Part shown: piece after piece, positions 7,818 to 17,422 of the stretch | Layout of the letters: every line of letters starts with the position of its first letter | Numbering within the stretch: the stretch's first letter is position 1 | Assembly (NCBI GenBank): GCA_943787675.1 | Contig: CALSNK010000025.1 | Location: 1 to 36,052 of the forward strand | Direction of reading: 5' to 3' | Source of the DNA: an uncultured Pseudomonadales bacterium | Lineage (GTDB): Bacteria > Pseudomonadota > Gammaproteobacteria > Pseudomonadales > Porticoccaceae | Length of the DNA: 36,052 nt | Translations under genes and position numbers: made by a program | The notes under the pieces: generated by a model | What the model saw: only the letters and a program-made list of their open reading frames with translations | The model's database searches: none | What the model was told of the DNA's origin: nothing

Positions 7818-9560
7818 ATGAAAATGATCAAACCTATTTTGATAATCACTGGGCTAGTACTGGCTACCTTTATAAGCGTTCCAACTGTTGCACAGTCTCA
7901 GGCACTGCTAGATTCCACAACCCGCTTTCATCCGGTAGTCAGCTCAACTGGCATGGTTGTTTCTCAGGAAATACTGGCCAGTCAGGTGGGGGCAGACATT
8001 CTGGCCAAGGGCGGTAACGCCATAGACGCGGCTGTCGCCACTGGCTTTGCCCTTGCTGTGACCTTGCCTCGCGCCGGTAATCTGGGTGGTGGTGGCTTTA
8101 TGATGGTTCATCTAGCCGAAGAAAATAAAACCATTGCCATCGACTATCGTGAGATGGCTCCCGCCGATGCCTTTAAAGACATGTTCCTTAATGCGGAAGG
8201 TGATGTAGATAATCTTAAAGCTCGGTTCAGTATTCAATCCTCTGGTGTTCCAGGCACGGTGGCCGGCTTAATTCATGCTCAAGAAAACTATGGAAAACTC
8301 AGCTTAAAACAGGTGATAAGACCGGCCATTAATCTAGCCCGTAACGGTATTCCCGTTAGTCTAAGCCTGTCAGAGTCATTGGCCTCACGCAGCGAGCGTC
8401 TGCAGAAAGATGCGGCAACCAAAAAGTACTTCTTTAAAGAGGATGGCGCCGTTTATGAAGCGGGTGAAGTTATCCGTCAGCGAGATTTGGCTGCCACATT
8501 AGGACGTATTTCCGCCAAAGGTGCCCCAGGCTTTTACCAAGGTAAAACAGCAGCCTTAATCGTCGACCAGATGGAAAGTACCGGCGGGCTTATTAGCTTG
8601 GCAGATTTGAAGGGCTACAAAGCCATAGAGCGTACGCCTGTCTGTGGCGATTACCGGGATAACAAAGTCTGCGCAATGCCACCACCTTCGTCGGGCGGTG
8701 TTCATATGATACAGATGCTCAATATTCTTGAAGGTTGGGATTTACAGGCGCTTGGTCATAACAGTGCGGATTATATTCACCGCTTGGTGGAATCCATGCG
8801 CCGTGCCTATGCCGATCGCAGCCTTTATCTGGGTGACCCAGACTTTTTCCCAGTCCCTGTTGCCCAGCTAACCGATAAGAAATACGCCGCAACTCTGCGG
8901 CAGCAAATTGATCTAGACCACGCCAGCCGTTCAGAAGATATTCGTCCGGGCCTTGTTGATGCCGCCGAGAGTACCGAAACAACCCATTACAGCACCTGGG
9001 ACCAATGGGGCAATGTAGTGAGTAACACCTACACCTTGAATTTCTCTTACGGCAGCGGCATTTCTGTTGCGGGGGCTGGGTTCCTGCTGAACAATGAGAT
9101 GGATGATTTTTCAGCCAAGCCAGGTTCACCCAATGGCTACGGGCTTGTGGGTGGTATTGCTAATTCGATTCAGCCCGGCAAGCGTCCGCTTTCATCGATG
9201 ACGCCTAGTATTGTCTTTAATCCCGAGGGCGCACCCGTTCTTGCCACTGGCAGCCCGGGTGGCAGCACTATTATTACCGTGACAATGCAGATGGTACTCA
9301 ATGTACTTGAGTTTGATATGGGTATTGCCGAGGCAACAGCTGCCTCAAGAATCCACCATCAATGGTTACCAGATAATATTTTCTATGAGTCAGGTATCTC
9401 TGCAGATACATTGCGGCTGATGCGTGAGATGGGTCATATTGTTAATGATAAGCCAGGAAGGTTAGGGGCTAGTGAGAGCATTCATAGTAAGGGGGATGGT
9501 GTGTTGTTTGGTGCTGAAGATCAGCGACGTCATGGCTCGGGGGCTGTTGCTCAGCCTTAG
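7818..9560 (+). CDS. ggt: Gamma-glutamyltransferase precursor (periplasmic)
   Basis: Hydrolyses or transfers the gamma-glutamyl group of glutathione and related peptides in the periplasm. From the ATG at 7818 the protein is 580 aa and begins with a signal peptide (MKMIKPILIITGLVLATF, likely cut after the Ala-Gln-Ser region). A frame extending 18 codons further upstream exists, but those residues do not look like part of a signal peptide. The autoprocessing site is ETTHYSTWD, where the first Thr of TTHYS (about residue 388) becomes the N-terminal nucleophile of the small subunit. The Gly-Gly loop lining the pocket is seen as SPGGSTIIT. With gor and the gamma-glutamylputrescine genes also present, gamma-glutamyl chemistry recurs in this window. 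The gene is 177 nt after rraA and probably has its own promoter. Confidence 0.94.
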   Translation: MKMIKPILIITGLVLATFISVPTVAQSQALLDSTTRFHPVVSSTGMVVSQEILASQVGADILAKGGNAIDAAVATGFALAVTLPRAGNLGGGGFMMVHLAEENKTIAIDYREMAPADAFKDMFLNAEGDVDNLKARFSIQSSGVPGTVAGLIHAQENYGKLSLKQVIRPAINLARNGIPVSLSLSESLASRSERLQKDAATKKYFFKEDGAVYEAGEVIRQRDLAATLGRISAKGAPGFYQGKTAALIVDQMESTGGLISLADLKGYKAIERTPVCGDYRDNKVCAMPPPSSGGVHMIQMLNILEGWDLQALGHNSADYIHRLVESMRRAYADRSLYLGDPDFFPVPVAQLTDKKYAATLRQQIDLDHASRSEDIRPGLVDAAESTETTHYSTWDQWGNVVSNTYTLNFSYGSGISVAGAGFLLNNEMDDFSAKPGSPNGYGLVGGIANSIQPGKRPLSSMTPSIVFNPEGAPVLATGSPGGSTIITVTMQMVLNVLEFDMGIAEATAASRIHHQWLPDNIFYESGISADTLRLMREMGHIVNDKPGRLGASESIHSKGDGVLFGAEDQRRHGSGAVAQP

Positions 9561-9587
9561 GGTTTTTTGGTCTGGTAGTGGCGGGAA

Positions 9588-9616
9588 GGAGATCTCTCCC
9601 TGCGGTCGAGATGACA
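9588..9616 (+). repeat. Dispersed repeat, variant C
   Basis: AGGAGATCTCTCCCTGCGG followed by TCGAGATGAC. It is the same family as 21208-21236 and 30221-30246 and begins 27 nt after the ggt stop. Two 20-bp units of the type CGAGATGACAGTGCCATTGT follow it (about 9607-9646). Confidence 0.65.
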
Positions 9617-9652
9617 GTGCCATTGTCGAGATGGCAGTGCCAAGGTCGAAAT

Positions 9653-9688
9653 TGTCATTCCGACAGAGCGCAGCGACGAGGGATCTCT
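9653..9688 (-). repeat. Dispersed repeat, variant A (copy 2, reverse)
   Basis: The reverse complement of the 122-157 element: TGTCATTCCGACAGAGCGC then AGCGACGAGGGATCTCT. It sits back-to-back with a variant C-like copy (GGGATCTCTCGCATACGC then TCGACATGACAA, 9680-9709), so the two share the GGATCTCT head. Confidence 0.75.
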
Positions 9689-9698
9689 CGCATACGCT

Positions 9699-9778
9699 CG
9701 ACATGACAATTTTGTTATCGACGTAACAGTTTGATTACCGATATAGCAGTCTGATTATCGCCATGACGATTTGATGCT
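9699..9778. repeat. Degenerate 20-bp tandem repeat, four units
   Basis: Units start at 9699, 9719, 9739 and 9759: CGACATGACAATTTTGTTAT, CGACGTAACAGTTTGATTAC, CGATATAGCAGTCTGATTAT and a fourth diverged copy. The first unit carries the ATGACA tail of the preceding element. With the two elements above, this explains all of the 240-bp ggt-roxA gap. Confidence 0.75.
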
Positions 9779-9800
9779 CAAGCACTCAGCTGATTACTTC

Positions 9801-10730
9801 CTAATCGTCCTTTTGGCCATTCTCAAACCGGCTCACTGACCCATCTTTATGCTCGAGAGTCGCACGACGCTGCTCTCCAGTCTGATCCAACAGCATGGGG
9901 TATTTCGGGGCCGTCATAAACTGCGCAAACCATTGTGCCAGTAGCTCGTCATCATTCAACGTTTCAAGTAACAAGCTCTTCGCATTTTGAATATAGGCGT
10001 CGGGAATATTTTCCACGGCCATGGCGGGTGTCAGTGGTGGATCAACCAGATGTTTCGGTGCCACTATGCCGGTGAGTAATTCAGTGGCCAAGTCATCCAT
10101 CATTTCAGTAGCGGCTGGGGCACGGAAACCTACAGAGAAGGTAGTGCAATCCCCAATAGCAACCCCATGATGCGCGATTTTAGGCGGCAGATAAAGCATG
10201 TCGCCCGGTTCTAGCACCCATTCTTGCAGTGGCTCGAAGTCGGCGAGAATCTTCAGTTCAGTGTTTTTTAGCAGCGGTGTTTCATCATCGCAAGCAGCAC
10301 CAATCTGCCATCTGCGCTGACCAGCACCCTGAATAAGAAACACATCGTAGTAATCAAAATGCGGCCCAACGCTGCCGCCGTCTTCAGCATAGCTGACCAT
10401 AATGTCATCAATGCGCCAGGGAGGTAGGAAATCAAAATGCTTTAACAGCTCACCCACTTCGGGTACCCAGAGATCAACGGCCTGAACTAATAATGTCCAG
10501 TGGCTAGCCGGTAACGAGGCAAAGCGATCTTCAGCAAAGGGGCCATGTTCCAGTTTCCAATCTTCACCGATAACCAGCCGTGATTCCACTTCCTGCTCAA
10601 GAGACAGGCCAGCCAGTTCATCACCATCAATAGGCGGCTCAAAATCTGCAATTGCATTGCGAATTAACAGCGGCTTTTTCTGCCAGTACTCGGCGAGAAA
10701 TTCTTCGGGGCTTACAGTTCCTAGGATCAT
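9801..10730 (-). CDS. roxA: 50S ribosomal protein L16 arginine hydroxylase (YcfD/RoxA-type JmjC cupin)
   Basis: A 2-oxoglutarate/Fe(II) oxygenase that hydroxylates an arginine of ribosomal protein L16. The 309-aa sequence shows the iron triad: His and Asp in GPHFDYYDVFL (about residues 124 and 126) and a distal His in KIAHHGVAIG (about 187). The N-terminus LAEYWQKKPLLIRNA is typical of the family. The start at 10730 is preferred because it begins MILGTVSPEEFL and lies 1 nt after the purB stop; a frame extending 10 codons upstream overlaps purB. It is the last gene of the purB operon. The E. coli enzyme targets L16 Arg81; this protein is assigned the same role by family. Confidence 0.93.
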   Translation of the reverse strand: MILGTVSPEEFLAEYWQKKPLLIRNAIADFEPPIDGDELAGLSLEQEVESRLVIGEDWKLEHGPFAEDRFASLPASHWTLLVQAVDLWVPEVGELLKHFDFLPPWRIDDIMVSYAEDGGSVGPHFDYYDVFLIQGAGQRRWQIGAACDDETPLLKNTELKILADFEPLQEWVLEPGDMLYLPPKIAHHGVAIGDCTTFSVGFRAPAATEMMDDLATELLTGIVAPKHLVDPPLTPAMAVENIPDAYIQNAKSLLLETLNDDELLAQWFAQFMTAPKYPMLLDQTGEQRRATLEHKDGSVSRFENGQKDD

Positions 10731-10731
10731 A

Positions 10732-12156
<1,425 letters not shown>

Positions 12157-12187
12157 TCAGCCTTTGATTTCAGCTAAATTAAAGGCG

Positions 12188-12209
12188 TTAGGCGATTGTT
12201 AGGCGATTG
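12188..12209. repeat. Perfect 11-bp tandem duplication
   Basis: TTAGGCGATTG occurs twice without a gap, in the hflD-purB intergenic region just after the hflD stop. It is probably a slippage product; no function can be assigned. Confidence 0.6.
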
Positions 12210-12228
12210 CTGGGATAGAGGTGATGAC

Positions 12229-12855
12229 TTAACGGACAGGCAATAACTTGGCTAATTTCTTGCGATAAAACGCCAGGTGGATTCGCTTGCCACCCAACTG
12301 CTGCCACAGAAACGCGCTTCTTATAGCCGAAAATAGCAGGCAACGAATACGTTCAGCCACCGCTGGCTGCTGCAGGTAACCACTGGAGCCGCTCACCTGG
12401 ATACGCAGTCGAAGCGTACTCACCGTGTCCTGGTAGAGAGATGCAATATTGGCATAGACATTGTCATGGGTAATCGAGAAATGCTGAGACTGACGTTCGG
12501 CGTTTTCAATGCCGGTGGCAATTTTATCCAGCATTCCTTTGTCGCTAGACAGCTTGCGCGCCAGATACAGAATGGACACCACATAACGCAGTATCTCGCC
12601 GCTGTCCTTTTTTGTCTGTTCGTCACTGTCACTGAACAGCCGCTTCATGGAATCCATGCCCAACTTTAAACCCGAGACGGGACCATAGATCTGGGACAAT
12701 GAGTCGGGATTTTGATTGAGCAGGGCACTCATGCAGAGCGACATTTCATCGCTAGATGCCTCTCCGGTATTGGCTAGCTGAGATACAAGTTCGCAGGCAT
12801 GAAATACCGCGGCGAGAGCAACTGCTTGCTCTGAAGTAGGGGTAGAAAAAAACAT
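12229..12855 (-). CDS. hflD: HflD homologue (lysogenization regulator family)
   Basis: A 208-aa helical, membrane-peripheral protein. In E. coli HflD binds the phage lambda CII protein and exposes it to FtsH; its cellular role is unclear. The assignment rests on position between mnmA and purB, exactly as in E. coli, and on the family-like features EQAVALAAVFHACELV near the N-terminus and YGPVSGLKLGMDSM in the middle. The start at 12855 is set by a TAATG overlap with the mnmA stop; a frame 18 codons longer reads inside mnmA and is rejected. There is no enzyme motif. Confidence 0.88.
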   Translation of the reverse strand: MFFSTPTSEQAVALAAVFHACELVSQLANTGEASSDEMSLCMSALLNQNPDSLSQIYGPVSGLKLGMDSMKRLFSDSDEQTKKDSGEILRYVVSILYLARKLSSDKGMLDKIATGIENAERQSQHFSITHDNVYANIASLYQDTVSTLRLRIQVSGSSGYLQQPAVAERIRCLLFSAIRSAFLWQQLGGKRIHLAFYRKKLAKLLPVR

Positions 12856-13967
12856 TAGGCCTCTTTGTTCGAATTCCAGGTGCGCTCGATGGTGCCTCCA
12901 CCCAGGCATTCGTCGCCCAGATAAAATACCACCGATTGCCCAGGTGTTACTGCGCGCTGTGGCTCTGCAAATAGCACTTCACAGCCGCCATTATCATTGG
13001 GCGTCACCCAACAAAGCTGGTCGGGTTGTCGGTAGCGGGATTTGGCATAGCATTCAAATGGAGCATCGGAGGCAGGTGCCCCATTGATCCAATTGATATC
13101 CGCAGCGGCGAGATTGTTGGTAAAAAGTAACGGGTGCTGAGAGCCCTGACCCACAATCAAAATATTGTTTTCCAAGTCTTTAGCCAAACTGTACCAAGGC
13201 TCCGCATTGCCATCCTTAACACCACCAATACCCAGACCCTGACGTTGGCCCAGGGTATAAAACATAAGCCCCTGATGCTCACCCATGAGCTCGCCCTCGG
13301 GCGTACGCATCTCACCGGGCTGAGCGGGAATATACTGTTCCAGAAAGTCTTTGAAGCGTCGCTCGCCAATAAAGCAGATACCCGTACTGTCTTTTTTGTC
13401 GGAGGTAACAAAACCCTGCTCATCGGCAATTCGTCTAACCTCGGGCTTTTCTAGCTCACCCACAGGAAACAGCGACTTGGCAAAGGCACTCTCAGCCACT
13501 GCATGTAAAAAATAGCTCTGGTCTTTATTGTTATCCAAACCTTTCAAGAGCTGGGTTTGCCCATTCTTATGGCCGACTCTGGTGTAGTGGCCAGTGGCAA
13601 TAAAGTCTGCGCCCATCAGCTGGGCATAGTCGAGAAAGACCTTAAATTTTATTTCGCGATTACACAGGATATCTGGGTTGGGCGTGCGGCCTAGACGGTA
13701 TTCTTCAAGGAAGTACTCGAACACATTGTCCCAGTAATCTGCTGCAAAGTTAGCGGTGTGCAAAGTGATGCCAAGCTTACCGCAGACCTGCTGAGCATCT
13801 GCAAGATCGGCTTTAGCCGTGCAGTACTCAGAGCCATCATCCTCGTCCCAGTTCTTCATGAACAGGCCTTCGACTTGATAGCCTTGTTGAATCAGAAGTA
13901 GGGCAGCAACAGACGAATCAACGCCTCCAGACATGCCGACGATCACTTTTTGTGGTTTGCTCATCAA
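12855..13967 (-). CDS. mnmA: tRNA-specific 2-thiouridylase
   Basis: Thiolates U34 of Lys, Glu and Gln tRNAs using sulfur relayed from the Tus proteins. The 370-aa protein has the PP-loop ATPase motif GMSGGVDSS (residues 11-19) and the two catalytic cysteines, Cys102 in [11 protein letters not shown] and Cys198 in [13 protein letters not shown]. The C-terminal beta-barrel is seen around [20 protein letters not shown]. It starts 33 nt after nudJ and ends overlapping hflD by one base. The first two codons are both ATG, so the start is uncertain by one residue. Confidence 0.97.
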   Translation of the reverse strand: MMSKPQKVIVGMSGGVDSSVAALLLIQQGYQVEGLFMKNWDEDDGSEYCTAKADLADAQQVCGKLGITLHTANFAADYWDNVFEYFLEEYRLGRTPNPDILCNREIKFKVFLDYAQLMGADFIATGHYTRVGHKNGQTQLLKGLDNNKDQSYFLHAVAESAFAKSLFPVGELEKPEVRRIADEQGFVTSDKKDSTGICFIGERRFKDFLEQYIPAQPGEMRTPEGELMGEHQGLMFYTLGQRQGLGIGGVKDGNAEPWYSLAKDLENNILIVGQGSQHPLLFTNNLAAADINWINGAPASDAPFECYAKSRYRQPDQLCWVTPNDNGGCEVLFAEPQRAVTPGQSVVFYLGDECLGGGTIERTWNSNKEA

Positions 13968-14000
13968 ACACCAAGATAAAGAAAAACGAGAAGCCAGTTA

Positions 14001-14447
14001 CTATAGGCCGTTACGAAATATTTCCAAGGGGAAAATGCGCTGAGCGCGATAATCTTCAATGCAGTCCAGGACCATTGTGCTGCGTAGACTGGCTTTATTC
14101 GCCTTAATCTCATCCAGAGACATCCACAGAGCCTCATCAATGTCGCTATCAATTACCGCCGTCTCATCAAAGCGTACCGCCTGAGCCACAAAGCTTAAAC
14201 GATAATAGGTGACACCATTGGCCTCTGCAAAATGGGTAGAGATACCTAAAAAGCCCCGAATGGCAACTTCCCAACCGGTTTCTTCAATGGTCTCACGCAT
14301 CGCTGCCTGCAGAATGTCTTCACCAGGTTCAACATGACCGGCAGGTTGGTTAATGACCTGCACGCCAAACTTGGTTTCTTTGACCATTAAAAACTTGCTG
14401 TCTTTTTCAATGACAGTGGCAACGGTTAGATGAATTTTGTCGGGCAC
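14001..14447 (-). CDS. nudJ: Nudix hydrolase NudJ (HMP-PP / nucleoside phosphate phosphatase)
   Basis: A 148-aa Nudix enzyme. The Nudix box fits GX5EX7REUXEEXGU perfectly: GHVEPGEDILQAAMRETIEE then TGW. Beyond the box it keeps NudJ-type features, a DSDIDEALWMSLDEI segment and LRSTMV before a PLEIF end. E. coli NudJ acts on HMP-PP, a thiamine precursor, and on nucleoside tri- and diphosphates. The order rluE-nudJ-mnmA is that of E. coli, which supports the specific name. It starts 12 nt after rluE. Confidence 0.92.
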   Translation of the reverse strand: MPDKIHLTVATVIEKDSKFLMVKETKFGVQVINQPAGHVEPGEDILQAAMRETIEETGWEVAIRGFLGISTHFAEANGVTYYRLSFVAQAVRFDETAVIDSDIDEALWMSLDEIKANKASLRSTMVLDCIEDYRAQRIFPLEIFRNGL

Positions 14448-14459
14448 GGAGAATCCTTT

Positions 14460-15062
14460 TTATTGGGCCTGTTTGGTCGGCTGTTTCGTTTGCGTATTTG
14501 ATCGAGAGAGGGAGTCAGGAGTAACAGCATCCTCAACTCTATGCTCACCAGAATTAAGACCCTCAAGGGTCCAGTCACCCACCTTAGCTCTTACCAGTCT
14601 TAGGGTCGGCAAATTAACTGCGGCGGTCATGCGACGTACCTGACGATTGCGGCCCTCGTTAATCACAATCTCCATCCAGCTATCGGGAATTAATTTACGC
14701 ACCCGTATCGGCGGTACGCGGTCCCACAGTGCCGGCTCGGAAATAAGCTTGCAGGATAGCGCAGTTGCCAATCCGTCTTTTAGGGTGACGCCGGCCAATA
14801 ACGCATCGCATTGAGCTTGGCTAGCGCTGCCTTCAACCTGAACCCAGTAGGTTTTACTGAGTTTGTATTTGGGATCACTTATTTTGGCCTGTAATAAGCC
14901 GTCATCAGTGAGTAATAAAAGTCCTTCAGAATCAAAGTCGAGGCGTCCGGCAGGGTAAACCGCTTTAACATTAATGTAATCCGCAAGAGTCTTTTTGCCA
15001 CTATTATCCGTAAATTGGCTGAGTACTTGGAACGGTTTATTAAAAATGATCAATTTGGCCAC
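14460..15062 (-). CDS. rluE: 23S rRNA pseudouridine synthase RluE
   Basis: Makes pseudouridine at position 2457 (E. coli numbering) of 23S rRNA. The 200-aa RsuA-family protein lacks an S4 domain, as RluE does. The catalytic Asp is in AGRLDFDSEGLLLLT, and the family's second motif is EGRNRQVRRM. The C-terminal ~17 residues (SLSRSNTQTKQPTKQAQ) are a polar tail of low complexity. It is the first gene of the minus-strand operon rluE-nudJ-mnmA-hflD-purB-roxA and is divergent from icd across 152 bp. Confidence 0.94.
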   Translation of the reverse strand: MAKLIIFNKPFQVLSQFTDNSGKKTLADYINVKAVYPAGRLDFDSEGLLLLTDDGLLQAKISDPKYKLSKTYWVQVEGSASQAQCDALLAGVTLKDGLATALSCKLISEPALWDRVPPIRVRKLIPDSWMEIVINEGRNRQVRRMTAAVNLPTLRLVRAKVGDWTLEGLNSGEHRVEDAVTPDSLSRSNTQTKQPTKQAQ

Positions 15063-15125
15063 GTTTTTTCTCCATTTAACCCCATTGTAAATGAAACAGG
15101 GTTACAAAAAACCGATGAATTCATG

Positions 15126-15131
15126 CTAAAA
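15126..15131 (+). promoter_or_regulatory. Possible -10 box upstream of icd
   Basis: TAAAAT in an A/T-rich leader 84 nt before the icd ATG. The best -35 (TTACAA) would be 19 bp upstream, so spacing is poor. A second weak candidate further down is TTTACA with TTTATC at 17 bp. The icd ATG itself is well defined by GGAG at 15205-15208. Confidence 0.25.
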
Positions 15132-15214
15132 TGCCGCAATCCGGTAAATTTTTTACAAGCCAATTTTGCAACGTTTTATCGAATAATTAAAGATCACAGT
15201 CCACGGAGACAACA

Positions 15215-16468
15215 ATGGGTTATCAACATATTCAGATTCCACAATCTGGCGAAAAAATCACAGTAAACGAAGACCTCACGATCAACGTACCTAACAACCC
15301 AATTATCCCTTTTATTGAAGGTGACGGTATTGGCGTTGATATTACTCCGGTAATGGTCAAGGTCATCGATGCGGCAGTAGCCAAAGCCTATGACGGCAGC
15401 AAGCAAATTTCCTGGATGGAAGTGTACTGCGGCGAGAAAGCAGCAGAATTATATGAAGGCGACTGGTTCCCAGCAGAAACACTGGAAGCGGTCAAAGAAT
15501 ATGTAGTATCAATCAAAGGCCCATTGACTACCCCAGTTGGCGGCGGTTTTCGCTCCCTTAACGTAGCCCTGCGTCAGGAACTTGACCTGTTTGTTTGTCA
15601 GCGTCCAGTTCGTTGGTTCGAAGGTGTTCCTTCTCCTGTTAAAGCGCCTGATAAAGTTGATATGTGCATCTTCCGTGAAAACTCCGAAGATATTTATGCA
15701 GGCATCGAGTGGCGCGCGGGTACTGAAGAAGCGACTAAGGTCATCAATTTCCTCCAGCAGGAAATGGGCGTAACCAAGATTCGCTTTGACACTAACTGCG
15801 GTATCGGCGTTAAGCCAGTATCTGAAGAAGGCACTAAGCGTCTGGTCGCCAAAGCCATTCAGTATGCAATTGACCAAAACAAGCCTTCTGTGACCCTGGT
15901 TCACAAAGGTAACATCATGAAGTTCACCGAAGGTGCTTTCTGCGACTGGGGCTACGAAGTTGCCCGTGATCAGTTTGGCGGCGAGTTAATCGACGGCGGC
16001 CCATGGCAGGCCGTTAAGAACCCTAACACTGGCGCCGACATCATTATTAAAGACGTTATCGCGGATGCGATGTTGCAGCAGATCATTTTGCGCCCAGACG
16101 AGTATAGCGTTCTGGCCACATTGAACCTCAACGGCGACTACATCTCAGATGCACTGGCGGCTCAGGTAGGCGGTATTGGTATCGCACCTGGCGCAAACCT
16201 GTCTGACGATGTTGCTATCTTTGAAGCGACTCACGGCACAGCACCTAAGTATGCTGGCCAAGATAAGGTAAATCCGGGTTCATTGATTCTAAGTGCCGAG
16301 ATGATGCTGCGTCATATGGGCTGGCACGAAGCGGCTGACCTAGTGATTAAAGGTATTGAAGGCGCTATCGGAGAGAAGAAAGTGACCTATGACTTTGAAC
16401 GCCTGATGGACGGTGCAACTTTGATGTCCTGCTCAGAGTTCGGCGATACTATGATTGAAAACATGTAG
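15215..16468 (+). CDS. icd: Isocitrate dehydrogenase, NADP-dependent
   Basis: Oxidatively decarboxylates isocitrate to 2-oxoglutarate, at the branch where AceA competes. The 417-aa protein matches the E. coli-type dimeric enzyme. The substrate-binding and phosphorylation segment [17 protein letters not shown] places the regulatory serine at 114, which is the site AceK phosphorylates in E. coli. NADP preference is indicated by [19 protein letters not shown] (Lys-Tyr pair) and by Tyr and Arg in [11 protein letters not shown]. It is monocistronic, with GGAG 7 nt before the ATG and a strong terminator after it. No aceK is visible in the window. Confidence 0.97.
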   Translation: MGYQHIQIPQSGEKITVNEDLTINVPNNPIIPFIEGDGIGVDITPVMVKVIDAAVAKAYDGSKQISWMEVYCGEKAAELYEGDWFPAETLEAVKEYVVSIKGPLTTPVGGGFRSLNVALRQELDLFVCQRPVRWFEGVPSPVKAPDKVDMCIFRENSEDIYAGIEWRAGTEEATKVINFLQQEMGVTKIRFDTNCGIGVKPVSEEGTKRLVAKAIQYAIDQNKPSVTLVHKGNIMKFTEGAFCDWGYEVARDQFGGELIDGGPWQAVKNPNTGADIIIKDVIADAMLQQIILRPDEYSVLATLNLNGDYISDALAAQVGGIGIAPGANLSDDVAIFEATHGTAPKYAGQDKVNPGSLILSAEMMLRHMGWHEAADLVIKGIEGAIGEKKVTYDFERLMDGATLMSCSEFGDTMIENM

Positions 16469-16512
16469 GACGGCAGTGCTTTTATTTTCTATAAGCAAAG
16501 CCAGATAGCAAT

Positions 16513-16551
16513 AAAAAAACCCGGCGTCACGTAGGTGGCGCCGGGTTTTTT
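16513..16551 (+). terminator. Intrinsic terminator after icd
   Basis: Stem ACCCGGCG(T)CAC / GTGgCGCCGGGT with a GTAG-type loop, then TTTTTT. It has A-runs on the other side, so it could also stop leftward cspD transcripts. Confidence 0.93.
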
Positions 16552-16650
16552 GTGATCAACCAGCTTTTAACAAGCTGATAATTGGTGACTTAGTGGTCAA
16601 GCAATCCCCACCTTCCATAGCGAGATTCTGCATCATTGTTGGGATCGTCC

Positions 16651-16875
16651 TCAGGCGTCAACGGTTGTATCGACGGGCTGGATATTAACTGCATGCAGTC
16701 CCTTGTCGCCCCGTTCAGTATCAAAGCTAACATACTGGCCTGCTTTGAGGGTTTTGTAGCCCTCCACATTAATTGCGCTGTAGTGGACGAAGATATCATC
16801 TTCACCATTGTCGGGGAGAATAAAGCCAAACCCCTTAGCATTACTAAACCATTTTATAGTACCTTTACTAGACAT
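16651..16875 (-). CDS. cspD: Cold-shock-domain protein CspD
   Basis: A 74-aa single cold-shock domain, the same length as E. coli CspD, which binds single-stranded DNA and slows replication in stationary phase. RNP1 is KGFGFI and RNP2 is DIFVHYSAI; the start is [19 protein letters not shown] frame extending 29 codons upstream lies in the intergenic region and is rejected. As in E. coli and Pseudomonas it is divergent from clpS-clpA (197 bp between starts). Confidence 0.95.
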   Translation of the reverse strand: MSSKGTIKWFSNAKGFGFILPDNGEDDIFVHYSAINVEGYKTLKAGQYVSFDTERGDKGLHAVNIQPVDTTVDA

Positions 16876-16986
16876 AACCTGTTGCCTTCTTCCTATCAAG
16901 CATTTTAAAAAAGAGCTGTACATCATTGCGCTCGTCAAGCACCTTAAAATAAGGATCTGCAACTCTAAATGCCCAAATTATTCTGT

Positions 16987-17010
16987 CAAGTACCGTTCGT
17001 CGGTTACTTG
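16987..17010. promoter_or_regulatory. Dyad upstream of clpS
   Basis: CAAGTACCG, spacer TTCGT, then CGGTTACTTG: 9-bp arms with a single bulged T. It lies 63-86 bp upstream of the clpS ATG, just before a TAAGAT box at about 17029-17034 that could serve as a -10. It may be an operator shared by cspD and clpS. Confidence 0.35.
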
Positions 17011-17072
17011 GAAAGTATATTCTGAGGTAAGATAACCACACACTTTCAATGACTAGTAATCGGCAGTTTTAG

Positions 17073-17420
17073 ATGAGCGAAGAAAAAAATACACCAGATT
17101 GGCAACATGATGGAAATACTGTGGTCGAAGAATCAAGGCCAATCTTGAAGAAGCCCCGTATGTTCCAAGTAGTACTTTTAAATGATGACTACACACCAAT
17201 GGAATTTGTAGTTGAGTTGATAGAGCAGTTTTTTTACAAGTCGCGAGAGAATGCGACTCAGATCATGCTTAAGATACACACCGAGGGAAAGGGCATCTGT
17301 GGCATCTACACTGAAGATGTGGCAGAGACGAAAGCGGCAGTAGTAAACCAATATTCGATGGACCACCAGCATCCGCTTCTGTGTGAAATAGAACCCTGTA
17401 ACGACGACGAAGAGTCATAG
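17073..17420 (+). CDS. clpS: ClpS adaptor
   Basis: Delivers proteins with bulky N-terminal residues (Leu, Phe, Tyr, Trp) to ClpAP. The 115-aa protein has a disordered, acidic N-terminal extension (about 25 residues) and then the ClpS core [20 protein letters not shown], where the Asn-Asp-Asp segment forms the N-degron pocket. IHTEGKG with its conserved His follows. The ribosome site is weak. clpA starts 2 nt after the stop, so the two are coexpressed. The transferases that create its substrates, aat and bpt, are 1-3 kb away on the other strand. Confidence 0.96.
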   Translation: MSEEKNTPDWQHDGNTVVEESRPILKKPRMFQVVLLNDDYTPMEFVVELIEQFFYKSRENATQIMLKIHTEGKGICGIYTEDVAETKAAVVNQYSMDHQHPLLCEIEPCNDDEES

Positions 17421-17422
17421 AT

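Noticed and set aside
12181..12228. Regulatory meaning for the TTAGGCGATTG duplication after hflD
   Set aside because: It has two copies only, no dyad symmetry and no link to the purB promoter.
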